A stretch of 17,500 bases of DNA from Glandiceps talaboti. Taxonomy: Eukaryota > Hemichordata > Enteropneusta > Spengelidae. The notes beneath the pieces are model-generated. The model made no database searches and was not told where the DNA came from. It worked only from the letters and a program-made list of their open reading frames with translations. The stretch covers positions 9,204,158 to 9,221,657 of the forward strand of contig NC_135567.1 in NCBI RefSeq assembly GCF_964340395.1, written 5' to 3'. Each line of letters starts with the position of its first letter. Within the stretch, counting starts at the first letter, position 1. Below are positions 7,849 to 17,032 of this stretch, in pieces. A program made the position numbers and the translations under genes.

Positions 7849-8769
7849 GTGGAATTGTGTCTTTCCCTAGGGTATGTAGCTATGTATTACCTGTGGGAGC
7901 TAAACTAGATAAACGCAGCTAAACTGCATGACTTTAGCGGATATGTATGTTCTAAACTTATAAACTATCCACTAATTAGTCCCTAGCGAAAAAAGTTTTA
8001 CAAGGATGTATCCGCTAATTATCGCATCTAAATATCGTTCGCAACTTTATAAACGTTATCCACTAATTATGGCATCTAAATATCTACCTACACTTTATAC
8101 ATTATATAAACTATCCGCTAATTAGACGGGCACAATATCAATGTGACAATAGGGAGTATGATTTTTGAAGCATGTGCTAAAGTATATAATGAGACGTACA
8201 TATGATGTGATGAGGAGCGAGACGGTCATCAGTTGTTGAAAAATATTTGCAAATTTTGGCGAGGCAGTACTGTTGACTGGCTTTTAAATGATCAGCGTTT
8301 GAATTTAAGTACTTTACGTCTGAGAATTGTCTGGAGGAGAACTTTGGTTACGATACTAGAGGAATGAGAAGATATATAGCAGGAGTATGTGAAGAAGAAG
8401 TTGAAATAATTTTCAGCAGCGAGCCGAAGGTACGAAATCAATATTGTATACTTCTTTTTCTTCTTTTTTGAATTTCTTTTTGTACTGGGAATTCCTCCCA
8501 CCGATTTTCTGTTATGCAGACATGTACACACAATCACACGAATTTCCACAGAGTTCCATTCAGGTGTGGGACTACCCGACAGGGCCATGTTGCACGCTCT
8601 ATATCACGTTACAGATGTGGAACTGTCAAGGCTTTCCCAGTCAGTCCACAGGTTATATCATTGAGTCACCCAGGCCCGGCAAACAGCACCTATGGGCTCG
8701 TGTGAGTAATCGTCCCCGACTTTTCGAGTCATTATTCTAAGCCCCCCCCCCCCCGATATTCGCATTGGT
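7849..8769 (+). other. 921-bp segment present only in the left arm
   Basis: In the right arm, AGTAACGT is joined directly to CTTGTGAGTGAG. Here the two are separated by 921 bp. The junctions share only GT, as expected for a deletion or end-joining event. The segment ends beside the SINE and includes a C13 run at 8742-8754. Its first part holds an array of about 50-bp units. The rest (8140-8740) has two overlapping short frames of no recognisable family. I cannot tell whether this is a gain in the left arm or a loss in the right. Loss is slightly favoured because the junction falls at the SINE 3' end. Confidence 0.85.
7960..8125 (+). repeat. Tandem repeat of about 43-55 bp, TATCCRCTAATTA units
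   Basis: TATCC(A/G)CTAATTA recurs at 7966, 8009, 8057 and 8112. Between units comes GCATCTAAATATCG and ACTTTATAAAC. The reverse complement of the same family, including a shared CCTTGTAAAACTTTTT block, occurs in the central spacer at 11160-11300. Confidence 0.7.
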
Positions 8770-8935
8770 CTTGTGAGTGAGAGACGGCTGAGTGATACAG
8801 CCTACCCATCGAGTCTGTAGAACACTCGCCCTGGATTTGGGTCGGTCACAGAAAAATCCCTAGTTTCCAGTGGGATTCAAACCCATGACCTCCCGACTGC
8901 TACTCCTGTGCACTAACCACCATGCTACACGGAGC
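8770..8935 (-). mobile_element. tRNA-derived SINE, left-arm copy
   Basis: The reverse complement of 14031-14195. Read on the minus strand it starts near CTCCGTGTAGC, carries the polymerase III A box and B box, and continues through a body containing GACCGACCCAAATCCAGGG. Toward its 3' end the two arm copies stay identical up to CACAAGAC and then diverge: this arm continues into the 921-bp segment. The element therefore predates the arm duplication. Its true 3' limit is not certain. Confidence 0.7.
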
Positions 8936-9018
8936 TGGTATATTGTACAAACTTCCTTATATACACTGTCATGTCACAGGCACTCGAATCAATATGTATG
9001 ACTTTTTAAAAAACATGT

Positions 9019-9021
<3 letters not shown>

Positions 9022-9078
<57 letters not shown>

Positions 9079-9308
9079 GCACGCACGCACGCACGCACGC
9101 ACATACATACATACATACATACATACATACATGCATACATGCACGCATGCATGAATGCATACATACATACATACATACATACATACATACATACATACAT
9201 ACATACATACATACATACGTACATGCATACATATGTACGTACACACACACGTACGTGCGTACGTGCGTGTGTGCGTATGCATGCATACATACATACATAT
9301 ATACATAC
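9022..9308 (+). repeat. Compound microsatellite (CA)n-(CACG)n-(CATA)n
   Basis: About 52 bp of (CA)n, then about 28 bp of (CGCA)n, then about 120 bp of (CATA)n with small interruptions, ending in a mixed CGTACGTGCGTACG block. Long open frames seen here in several phases (poly His-Thr or Cys-Val) are artefacts of the repeat. The unique sequence of the left arm ends here. The other arm also ends in an equivalent but shorter compound array. Confidence 0.97.
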
Positions 9309-9310
9309 AT

Positions 9311-9810
9311 TTTGACAACTATGGAAAATACATAGATGTGAGGGAATACTTGTTCCTTCCAAGATGGTACTTAGTAGTCACTAGTTGTAACTACAACGTG
9401 GAGTGACGGTTCCTCGTTCGATATCGAGTTTTCCATGGTGAATATATTTGAATAAAAAGGTGTGGTTTTGTTTTTGTTTCCTAGCGGACTTCGCATGTCT
9501 GCGATGTACCAGGCTGGGCCGAGGGTAACGTGTCACTGAATCGACGACAATGAGAAGATAAGGAGGCCAGTGTGTGTAGCACCAAAGACATCTGTGAAAT
9601 GTGCCTCGTGGATGCCAAATATTTTTCAAGACGTGCATGAACGTTTTGCAGTGGCCACACTGAAGATAACGACCAGGTAGTAACGAATCAAAACAAGCCA
9701 AAGAAAGTGGAACAGTTGGGGAGGAGGAGACACAGAACCCAAACCCTCATATTGTATTGAAAATAACAATGAACGAGTACAAACGCATGCCAAGTACAAT
9801 ACTGTTGTTA
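9311..9810. other. Start of unique spacer, no gene seen
   Basis: Sequence with no partner in the right arm. A minus-strand frame at 9381-9701 has no recognisable domain. No RNA gene or transposon end is apparent. Confidence 0.5.
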
Positions 9811-10516
9811 AGTATGCCCACGGGGAGCTCAGGCTCAGTTAGTTTTAATGCAAATATAAACAAACAAGTAAACAAACAAACAAACAAAACACAAACAAGT
9901 AAAAAACTACAACAAATAAACACACAAATAAACAAAACGAATAAACAAACAAACAAACAAACAAAAGAAACAAAAAAACAAAAAAAAACTAATCGACACA
10001 TGAGTAGATACATACATTAGTAAACAACAACAAACCAACGAACAAACACTACCCCCCCCCCACATGGTCACATCTGGAAATAACCCAAAAGGGTTGAGAC
10101 TGATCAACATCCATACCCAAAAGCGAGTACTATTATAATTTTCGTATCCTGAAAAAAATGCCATAATTTGACTTCAGATCAGTCAAAAATACACCTCGCT
10201 AGATCATATATGGGGGTAGTGTTTGTTTGTTGTCGTTTACTCATGTATGTATCTACTCATGTGTCGGTTAGTTTGTTTGTTTGTTTGCTTTTGTTTGCTT
10301 TGTTTGTTTGCTTTTGTTTGCTTTATTTGTTTGTTTGTTTGTTTGTTTGTACGTTTGTTTACTTGTTTATTTGTTTGTTTACTTGTTTATTTGTTTGTCT
10401 GTTTTTTTACTTGTGTTTTGTTTGTGTGTTTGTTTGTTTGTTTACTTGTTTGTTTACTTGTTTGTTTATATTTGTAAACAAAACTCACTGAGCCTGCGCT
10501 CACTGTGGTATGCCAA
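9811..10516. repeat. Foldback of (AAAC)n / (GTTT)n arms
   Basis: An imperfect inverted repeat with a loop of roughly 140 bp. The left arm (about 9811-10068) begins AGTATGCCCACGGGGAGCTC and AGGCTCAGTTAGTTTT, passes through long (AAAC)n and ends ACACTACCCCC. The right arm (about 10207-10516) begins GGGGGTAGTGTTTG, passes through (GTTT)n and ends AAAACTCACTGAGCCTGCGC and GGTATGCC. Both arms share ACACATGAGTAGATACATAC (left, near 10000) and its complement (right, near 10240-10265), so pairing is not just due to the simple repeat. All long frames here are repeat artefacts. Confidence 0.85.
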
Positions 10517-11154
10517 CCGAATGCCTGCAAATGACTCGGACACATTTGTTGGCTGTAAGATAAACTGTAATGTTGACAGGTTTTACGACTGTACAGCCAG
10601 AATGTTGTCCAAAGTCCGTCCTTGTGGCGTAATTATTGTAATGTATGCACCATTATATACATGTGAATACCCGTCACATTAGCACACAGGTGTTTGTTTT
10701 TCTACTCAGAATTGTAGTGAGAATTTCAGTCGATTTCGATATGCCGGTTATGATCACGCTTGTGAGTTCGAGTCAATTTGAGACGAAAGGGTAACGTTGG
10801 AGCAGAAGTTCTATTTCAAAATTTAGAATATCTTGTCGACTATTTTCATTGCATAAAGCACACAAAGATAACGTGCTTGCCATTGGAAAACAAAGACAAG
10901 TGTCGATACCATCCTCGGTTGCTAAAATTCTAAGACATATATAATGTAAACCATGTAAACACTGAATGCGGGGAGCACTAGTGCTTCAAGTGGCTAGGCA
11001 AGTTTAAATCTAATGTTAGAAGAATGACGTAATACAAGTTCAATTTTTATGGGGTCATATGTGAGTACAGAAATGCCATAATTGAGAAGAGGTTATGTAA
11101 GTGTGTGCTAATCCCGTACATGTCAAACAATGTGTCAACATTATGACAGATAAA
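10517..11154. other. Spacer sequence, no gene seen
   Basis: Ordinary mixed-composition DNA with stops in all frames and no repeat partner recognised elsewhere in the window. Confidence 0.5.
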
Positions 11155-11660
11155 GGGCATAAGTGTGGATAGTTTATAAACTTTCTAAAGTTTACAACGA
11201 TTTTTAGATCGGATAATTGGCGGATATATCCTTGTAAAACTTTTTACAGTAGGGACAGTTCATCTAGTTAGCGGATAATTTATAAAGTTCAGAACGATAT
11301 TTAGATCGTCTAAATAGCGGATATATCGTTGTGGGATATTTAAGTTCAGATCGTCTAAATAGTGGACAATTTAGAAAGTTTATAACGATATTTAGATGGT
11401 CTAAATAGTGGATAGTTTATAAAGTCTAAACTTTATCCGCTATTTAGACCATCTAAATATCGAGCTAAAGTTGATAAACTTTAGATAGTTTATAAAGTTT
11501 AGAATTAGAGTTAGACCATAATGGTTAGACACTTCTAACTTAGATGACTAAATTTCAAGCTAAACTTTCTAAACTTAAAAAAGTTTAGATTTATACACTT
11601 CTAGCTTAGCTGTATAAACTTCTAAGTCCTAGCTAAACTTTCAAAACTAGCTAATACACC
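11155..11660. repeat. Palindromic A+T-rich repeat block
   Basis: Contains about five reverse-oriented units of the family at 7960-8125 (GGATA, TTTATAAAGTT, AACGATATTTAGAT, CTAAATAGCGGATA). A strong hairpin lies inside: 11386-11414 pairs with 11434-11462 over 29 bp with a single mismatch (GTGGATA against TATCCGC). The remainder to 11660 is built from short phrases of the type CTAAACTTT and AGTTTATAAAG. The structure resembles a non-autonomous DNA element or an expanded palindrome, but no target duplication was identified. Confidence 0.7.
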
Positions 11661-11661
11661 T

Positions 11662-11705
11662 TACTGCGTGAGTTGGGCCGTGTTTCGTGGCTAGTACCCG
11701 AAACA
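11662..11705 (+). repeat. Dispersed structured motif, copy j (in the spacer)
   Basis: GCGTGAGTTGGGCC followed by GTGTTTCGTGGCTAGTACCCGAAAC. It is closest to copy g at 6964-7005 (CGTGACTTGGGCCGTGTTTC). This is the only copy recognised in the spacer, directly after the palindromic A+T-rich block. Confidence 0.6.
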
Positions 11706-13785
11706 AATGTAAGTACAACACTGCCTACCACATTTACAATAATAAAATATCAAATTCACTGAAATGTTGTTGGTGCTTGACTTGAGAAATGCGGATAAAT
11801 GGAATTGTTGATAGCCCAGTGATTTGTCTTGGTGTGACCTTAGTGGTCTGAGCTGTGACTATCTCAAGATGTTCAGTCTCTACTCTGTACTCTTTATATG
11901 TATGTTTCTACCGCTATGTACGATCATGACTTTAGTTGAATGTAAGTACAGGATCTGTAATAGCCCAGATACTGGGTGATGAAATGTCTTCAGATGAACC
12001 AAAAATATGTTACCAGGAATAGTTTGCGAACGTGTGATTTTACTTGACGTTGTTACATATATATCAAATGTTACAAATGTATTACAATCAAATATTACGT
12101 TTATCGTCTAATATCGATCGTGGACGCCGCATACGATTTGCCCTCACCGTGATTACACTCTCGAGTTAAATATTATTCTTTACAGATAACATGTTGCGCT
12201 ATCCTCAATATTGTATTCAGATATTGGGTACGTGAACCTTCTTTTATGACTAATGTACATTACATAACATTATATAACATTACATGACCTCACAATTGGT
12301 GAATGGAGTAGTGGGCGTACAGTGAGCTAGATTCAATGCATGGAAGCAGATCAATGGAAGGAGATTTAAAGATAGTGACAGAGACAAATATTATCAACTG
12401 GATGTATTCGATGGTAGTAGCTTTCGCAAACCAGAGATTTTCGTCCCTGACGAAAATGGTCAAATAAAATATATATGGTACAGACAGTAACAGGGATTGG
12501 AAGCCTGTGCGTAGTCATGTAAAGAAATTATCGTAAGCATGCCTAATAATACGTCCTTAGAAACAATCAAATTCTGGTAACGATGAATTAGCGAGGAATG
12601 CCACGGGCAAAAGATGTTACAGCACTGGGGAAGGTGGAAGGTGTTTGAACTCAGACCACTAATACAATAAGTAAATCTTATAATCTTATGCACACATGTG
12701 AAGTCTAGCTCGCCTAGCCTGTTTACGGAATCAGTGACCTTTCCGAGTAGGAGAAAATTACGGGAAACGGCAGCGTTTGTGTTTGTTTTTGTGGAACGGG
12801 CTACGATATTTATTTTTCTTCGAAAATCGCGGAAAGTATAATATAAACGCCAATATATAATTTTTGTGTAATGTAGAATCCATGAAGCGGTGTGTCCTCC
12901 TTTCAAATTTTATGCATGCTAGTCGAACGTCAAGAATGTTTCTGTTTACAACTCATAGTATTATGGTTACGTCACAGCAAATATAATCAAACGAAAAACA
13001 ATCTGGCATTAATTTAATCTCAAGAATTGTGTGAGATATGACACATCAACGGGTGTGTTTCCCCCTCTTTTAAAGGTGATTCTATATACCCTATACCACA
13101 ATCTTGAAATTTTTTCTTTACATGACTCTTAACCAGTAAATTCAAAGGTAACTATTCAAAATTGCAGAAGTGAGAAAAAAAAAGTCAAACAGGCGATTGG
13201 TGACCGACCCGAGCAGCCATGAACTTACAAGTTATATGTTACACTGCCTATTGTTCTAACGTTTGGGAATACAACGTCATATAGAGAGGAGCGTTTCGTC
13301 TCAGTATATTTACATGTAGTATACTAAGCAATAGCAGCCAGTGGCAAATTCAATGACGACTTTATCATGTTCGATGGATTGTTTTTTTTATTATAAATCT
13401 TATGTAGTATAGCTATATAGGCGTCGTGTCTTACAATAGTAGCAATAGTGAAAATGCTACTAATGATTTTGGAGAGCATTGGGTTGATCATCGAATTCTA
13501 TTGCTGATTTGGACCTCGATAAAACTAGGAGCTCAACAATTGCTACAAGTCGATAGCAAAATACCAGAATGTAATCGAACCCGAGAAATCTTCATAATTC
13601 GATCCAAGCTGCAGCATAAATTGTCGATTTTTTCCGTCCCAAAAGTAACGTGATTACTACATCTAAAATGGGTTTGCGGCGCGGGAGCAGGCATTTGACG
13701 AGACAAAAAAGAAGTCGGCCTAATTGTGTGTCTCTATATATGAAATGTCCTATAAATGTTTCACAGTTTTCGTTGCAGTCTTGTA
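11706..13785. other. Spacer sequence, no gene recognised
   Basis: Mixed A+T-rich DNA without long homologous frames. The longest frame, 148 codons on the minus strand at 12460-12906, has no domain I recognise and an ordinary ratio of rare residues. A 75-codon plus-strand frame at 13426-13653 is similar in this respect. Short TACAT/ACATTA simple-sequence patches occur at about 12254-12290. Exons of a spliced gene cannot be excluded by eye. Confidence 0.45.
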
Positions 13786-13940
13786 CTGTATGTATGTATG
13801 TATGTATGTATGTATGTATGTATGTATGTATGTATGTATGTATGTATGTATGTATGTATGTATGTACGTACGTGTGTATGTACGTACGTACGTACGTGTG
13901 TGTGTGTGTGTGTGTGTGTGCGTGTGTGTGTGTGTGTGTG
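13786..13940 (+). repeat. Compound microsatellite (TATG)n-(TACG)n-(GT)n
   Basis: About 75 bp of (TATG)n, a CGTACGTACG block, and about 45 bp of (GT)n, ending next to AAAACATGTTTTTT. It is the counterpart of 9022-9308 in reverse order but only about half as long, and it has TACG units where the left arm has CACG units. Frames running through it are artefacts. Confidence 0.97.
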
Positions 13941-14030
13941 AAAACATGTTTTTTTTTAAAAATCATACATATTGATTCGAGTGCCTGTGACATGACAGTG
14001 TATATAAGGAAGTTTGTACAATATACCAGC

Positions 14031-14195
14031 TCCGTGTAGCATGGTGGTTAGTGCACAGGAGTAGCAGTCGGGAGGTCATGGGTTTGAATCCCACTGGAAA
14101 CTAGGGATTTTTCTGTGACCGACCCAAATCCAGGGCGAGTGTTCTACAGACTCGATGGGTAGGCTGTATCACTCAGCCGTCTCTCACTCACAAGA
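14031..14195 (+). mobile_element. tRNA-derived SINE, right-arm copy
   Basis: The head resembles a tRNA gene. An A box, TAGCATGGTGG (14037-14047), differs by one base from the consensus TRGCNNAGYGG. A B box, GGTTTGAATCC (14081-14091), differs by one base from GGTTCGANNCC. There are 33 bases between them, which suits an internal polymerase III promoter. A body of about 100 bp follows (GACCGACCCAAATCCAGGG, GAGTGTTCTACAGACTCGATG, CTGTATCACTCAGCC). I do not recognise the body as a named SINE core domain. No poly(A) tail is seen; the 3' end is about CACAAGAC, where the two arms diverge. Confidence 0.7.
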
Positions 14196-14782
14196 CGTTA
14201 CTCCGTGATTTTCGAGTTCAATGACAGTTGAGAGGCACAGAGACACCACGTTACATGTATATGCTGTATGTTGAGAAATCTTATATTTCATATTTGCGAG
14301 ATAAAAAGATTCTTAAAACGTTTATTTTTTAAAGCCCAACTTCGTCTCCTTTACGATAGCTATGAAAATGACCCTGCATCACGAGGCAGGGAAAAGTGGT
14401 TGAAGAATGTAAACACCGAAATATTCAAGTAAAAATTGTTATACTTGATAAACGTACAAACTCGGCGTGTTCCTCCTTAAAATGACTTTGGTGACAAAAG
14501 CTTAGAAAAGATGCAAAGTACAAACTGGAAATATGGTCCCGCAACACGAGGGTTGCGTGACGTGTTGCGTGAACGACAGAGTTACATCGTGACATCTTAT
14601 ACACATGTACATGTACACTACATAACTCTCATGTAAACTGGCATGTGATAGTGCGACTTGAAAAGAATACCTACGTTTATAAGATAAAAATAAATTACTT
14701 TGTATTGCATTTTGCCCATTTTATTTCAACGAAAAATAATTGTATCGGACAACCATTTCAGTCAATTAAAATGTGTGTACAT

Positions 14783-14931
14783 GTAGATGTGTGCCATGTA
14801 CGACAGCGTCATGTTAGATGTATTACATGTAAAAGCAGATGAATTAGTGATTAAGATTTATGGTACGTTTTTTTTTTCTTGTGCTGAAATAATGAAATCA
14901 AACATGCAATGTACATTCGTAATAATAAGTA
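14783..14931. other. 149-bp segment present only in the right arm
   Basis: In the left arm, GTATAAAATGAATGTAT-type sequence is followed at once by ATGTACACACATTTT (complement of this region). Here 149 bp intervene, with a T9-10 run near 14870. The ends carry GT/GTA microhomology only. No transposon signature is visible, so a short deletion in the left arm is as likely as an insertion here. Confidence 0.8.
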
Positions 14932-15029
14932 GTGAATGTATAAAATAATGTAGTAAATGTATTTCGTGCAAGCATCCTGGATGACTACACGCCGACCAAA
15001 TAAATTAATCTAACATGTTGAATAACGTA

Positions 15030-15180
15030 CTAAACAAAGTTGATGACGGAGGTCCCTTCCCGTCCAAGCGTTTTTATCCGATAACATCGTCCAAAAATCT
15101 AACAGTTTCGTAACTTAGACTATCTAGATGACGGAGATCCCTTTTCAACTAAGCAGTTTTATCATATCTCACATAAGATT
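15030..15180 (-). repeat. 80-90-bp minisatellite, right-arm copy of the second block
   Basis: The reverse complement of 7023-7190, with two units marked by TTTTTATCCGATAACATCG and TTTTATCATATCTC. No length change relative to the left arm was noticed. Confidence 0.75.
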
Positions 15181-15884
15181 TGACATTTAAGGTTAGCCAC
15201 GAAACACGGCCCAAGTCACGCGAGTTGACGCACCGCAGTACATGTACAATGTGCATGTACATGTACATGCTGTCTGTGCCGGTGAGGTATTGAGAAAACT
15301 TACATTATTTATTATATTTGCGAGATAAAAAGATGCACAGATTCTTAAAACGTTTATTTTTGAAAGCATAACTTGTCTCTTTTTCGATAGTCACAAAAGT
15401 GAACCTGTGATACGAGGAGATGAAAAAGTGGCCGAATACTGTGAATACCAAGTATGCAGCAAAAACAGTTATCTTTGATATATATACGTACGCACTCAGT
15501 GTGTTCCCTTTAACTTTTGTGGTGATAAAAGCTGTCATATTAAATGAATGCAAGAAAAAAATTATGCATCCTTAACAAGTACAAAATGGAAATATGGTCC
15601 CGCAACACGAGGGTTGCGTGAACGACAGAGTTACACCATGACATTCAATAAACTACATATTAACTCTGGCCTTCAGAAACCAAAACGGTGATAGTGCAAC
15701 TTGAAAACAATACCTACGTCTACAAGAATGTAGGTAATGTAATGTAATGTAAATGTGATTACAAAAATGTACTACGTTGTTATTGCATTTTGTCAATTCT
15801 ATTTCAACGAAAAATAACTATATCAGACAGCCATTTGTGTGGACGTGTGCCTACGCCTGTACGGTAGTGTCGGGTGTTATCCGA

Positions 15885-16150
15885 TAGCATCGTTAAACAT
15901 ATAACATTTTGAAAAACTTAGACAAACTTGACGACGGAATTCTCTTCCCGATGAAGCGTTTTTATCCGATAATATTGTCTAAAAGACAAACATTTTGAAT
16001 ACCTATCCAGACGACAGAGATTCCTTCCCAATGAAGCATATTTATCAAATGTTATCGATGTTATCGATGCTATCCGATAGATATCTAACACATTGAATAA
16101 CTTATATATTAGACTTTCAAGACGAAGTCTTTTATCCGATATTACCGATC
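15885..16150 (-). repeat. 80-90-bp minisatellite, right-arm copy of the first block
   Basis: The reverse complement of 6051-6315, with the same unit order and unit number as the left arm. That points to duplication of the whole block and not to independent expansion. Confidence 0.75.
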
Positions 16151-16305
16151 ATTGGGAAAGGGATAGTTATCCAAAATATTAGATTTTTAGACGATATCAT
16201 CGAATATGTCAGGCATTTCCCTTTTAATTTACAGTTGTTAAGTTTACACGTCGATCAGGGCTTCAGATGGGCGTGTTTAAAGTGGAAACTTGATGTAATA
16301 ATTTT

Positions 16306-16321
16306 GAAAATTAATAGTCAG
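16306..16321 (-). other. Empty LINE insertion site
   Basis: GAAAATTAATAGTCAGG read on the minus strand gives CCTGACTAT joined to TAATTTTC. This is the unoccupied form of the site that holds the LINE at 3095-5878. The junction lies between 16313 and 16314. Confidence 0.92.
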
Positions 16322-16502
16322 GTCATGTAATCAAGAGAACGTTGATATGACGTTGATGGACTCCGAACAGGGCAAAACCAAAAGTTCGTATGGTACAGTA
16401 TAAAGGGTAAAAAGGTTATTCAACGAGTGTAGTGAATCATGTGAATATGTGCTCGAGCACGTACTGAAATGTCGATCGTCAATCAATCGATCGCGATCAT
16501 TT

Positions 16503-16578
16503 TTAGGGTTAGGGTGCATTTTCCAGGGTTTCTAGGGAGGGTTTGAAATTCTAGGGTTTTCCAGGACCGTGCGAACCC
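16503..16578 (-). repeat. Possible decayed hAT-like terminal sequence, right-arm copy
   Basis: Mirror copy of 2827-2906, ending CCAGGACCGTGCGAACCCTA on this strand. The same reservations about its identity apply. Confidence 0.3.
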
Positions 16579-17032
16579 TAGTCTATAGACACACATTCAG
16601 AATACTCCCGTATGTAAAAGTAACTAAGAATATTTATTTTCCATCGACGAATATTCAGGCTTAGGTTTAATTTCTCTATCAAATTTGTCACTTATGAGGT
16701 AAAGTCAACATAAATTATCCCACCCCACGAGGGTTTACTGAACGATACGGACACTCAATAAACTACAGGATTCGTGTATTTGTAGCATATTATATACATT
16801 TTGTAAATCAAAAGACGCACACGTTATTTAAATGGTTGTTATTTCAAAGATTTTATCGTCTGAAAATGTGTTATAGACCCTTTCGGGATAGCCACGAAAA
16901 TAATCCCGGGCCACGAGAGTTGGGTGACCGTTGAGTGACACTGAAAACAACACACTTTTTATGCATGTGTGAAGCGTTGTCAAAACCTATGATAGTGTGA
17001 TAGCAGTTCATTTATAATGTATTATTTTAGCT

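Larger units (their letters stand above)
2375..9310 (+). repeat. Left arm of giant inverted repeat
   Basis: Starting at AGCTAAAATAATACATT, this sequence is repeated in reverse complement at the right end of the window, ending AATGTATTATTTTAGCT at 17032. Matching continues through 2375-3094, 5879-7848 and 8770-9020, then into (CA)n/(CATA)n microsatellites that are also present in the other arm. Two segments have no right-arm partner: 3095-5878 (LINE) and 7849-8769. By eye the homologous parts differ only by scattered single-base changes, for example G at 2929 against A in the right-arm complement, and a T/A change near 2790. Neighbouring bases outside the outer end do not match. The outer end is AGCT on both sides. 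That is self-complementary, so it could be the last 4 bp of the arm or a 4-bp target duplication. Confidence 0.93.
13786..17032 (-). repeat. Right arm of giant inverted repeat
   Basis: The reverse complement of the left arm. From the outer end inward it contains the hAT-like block (16503-16578), the empty LINE site (16313/16314), the minisatellites (about 15885-16150 and 15030-15180), both 0.9-kb modules, the SINE and a compound microsatellite. It lacks the LINE and the 921-bp segment and has an extra 149 bp. The sequence after 17032 is unrelated to that before 2375. Confidence 0.93.

Noticed and set aside
8922-9406. Several long overlapping frames with His-Thr, Tyr-Val or Cys-Val repeats
   Set aside because: They are translations of (CA)n, (CACG)n and (CATA)n microsatellites in all phases and are not genes.
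9747-10682. Frames rich in Cys-Leu-Phe-Val or Asn-Lys-Gln
   Set aside because: They arise from (GTTT)n and (AAAC)n simple repeats. The apparent membrane-protein look is a composition effect.
12460-12906. A 148-codon minus-strand frame in the spacer
   Set aside because: No recognised domain, low-complexity-free but composition typical of chance frames. No supporting neighbour or splice context could be established by eye.
13592-14039. Repeat-rich frames over the right-arm microsatellite
   Set aside because: Open only because TATG/GT repeats lack stops in those phases; no family similarity.
2375-17032. A CRISPR array or phage-type system
   Set aside because: No regularly spaced identical short repeats with unique spacers and no cas-like frames. 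The repeats present are eukaryotic mini- and microsatellites.
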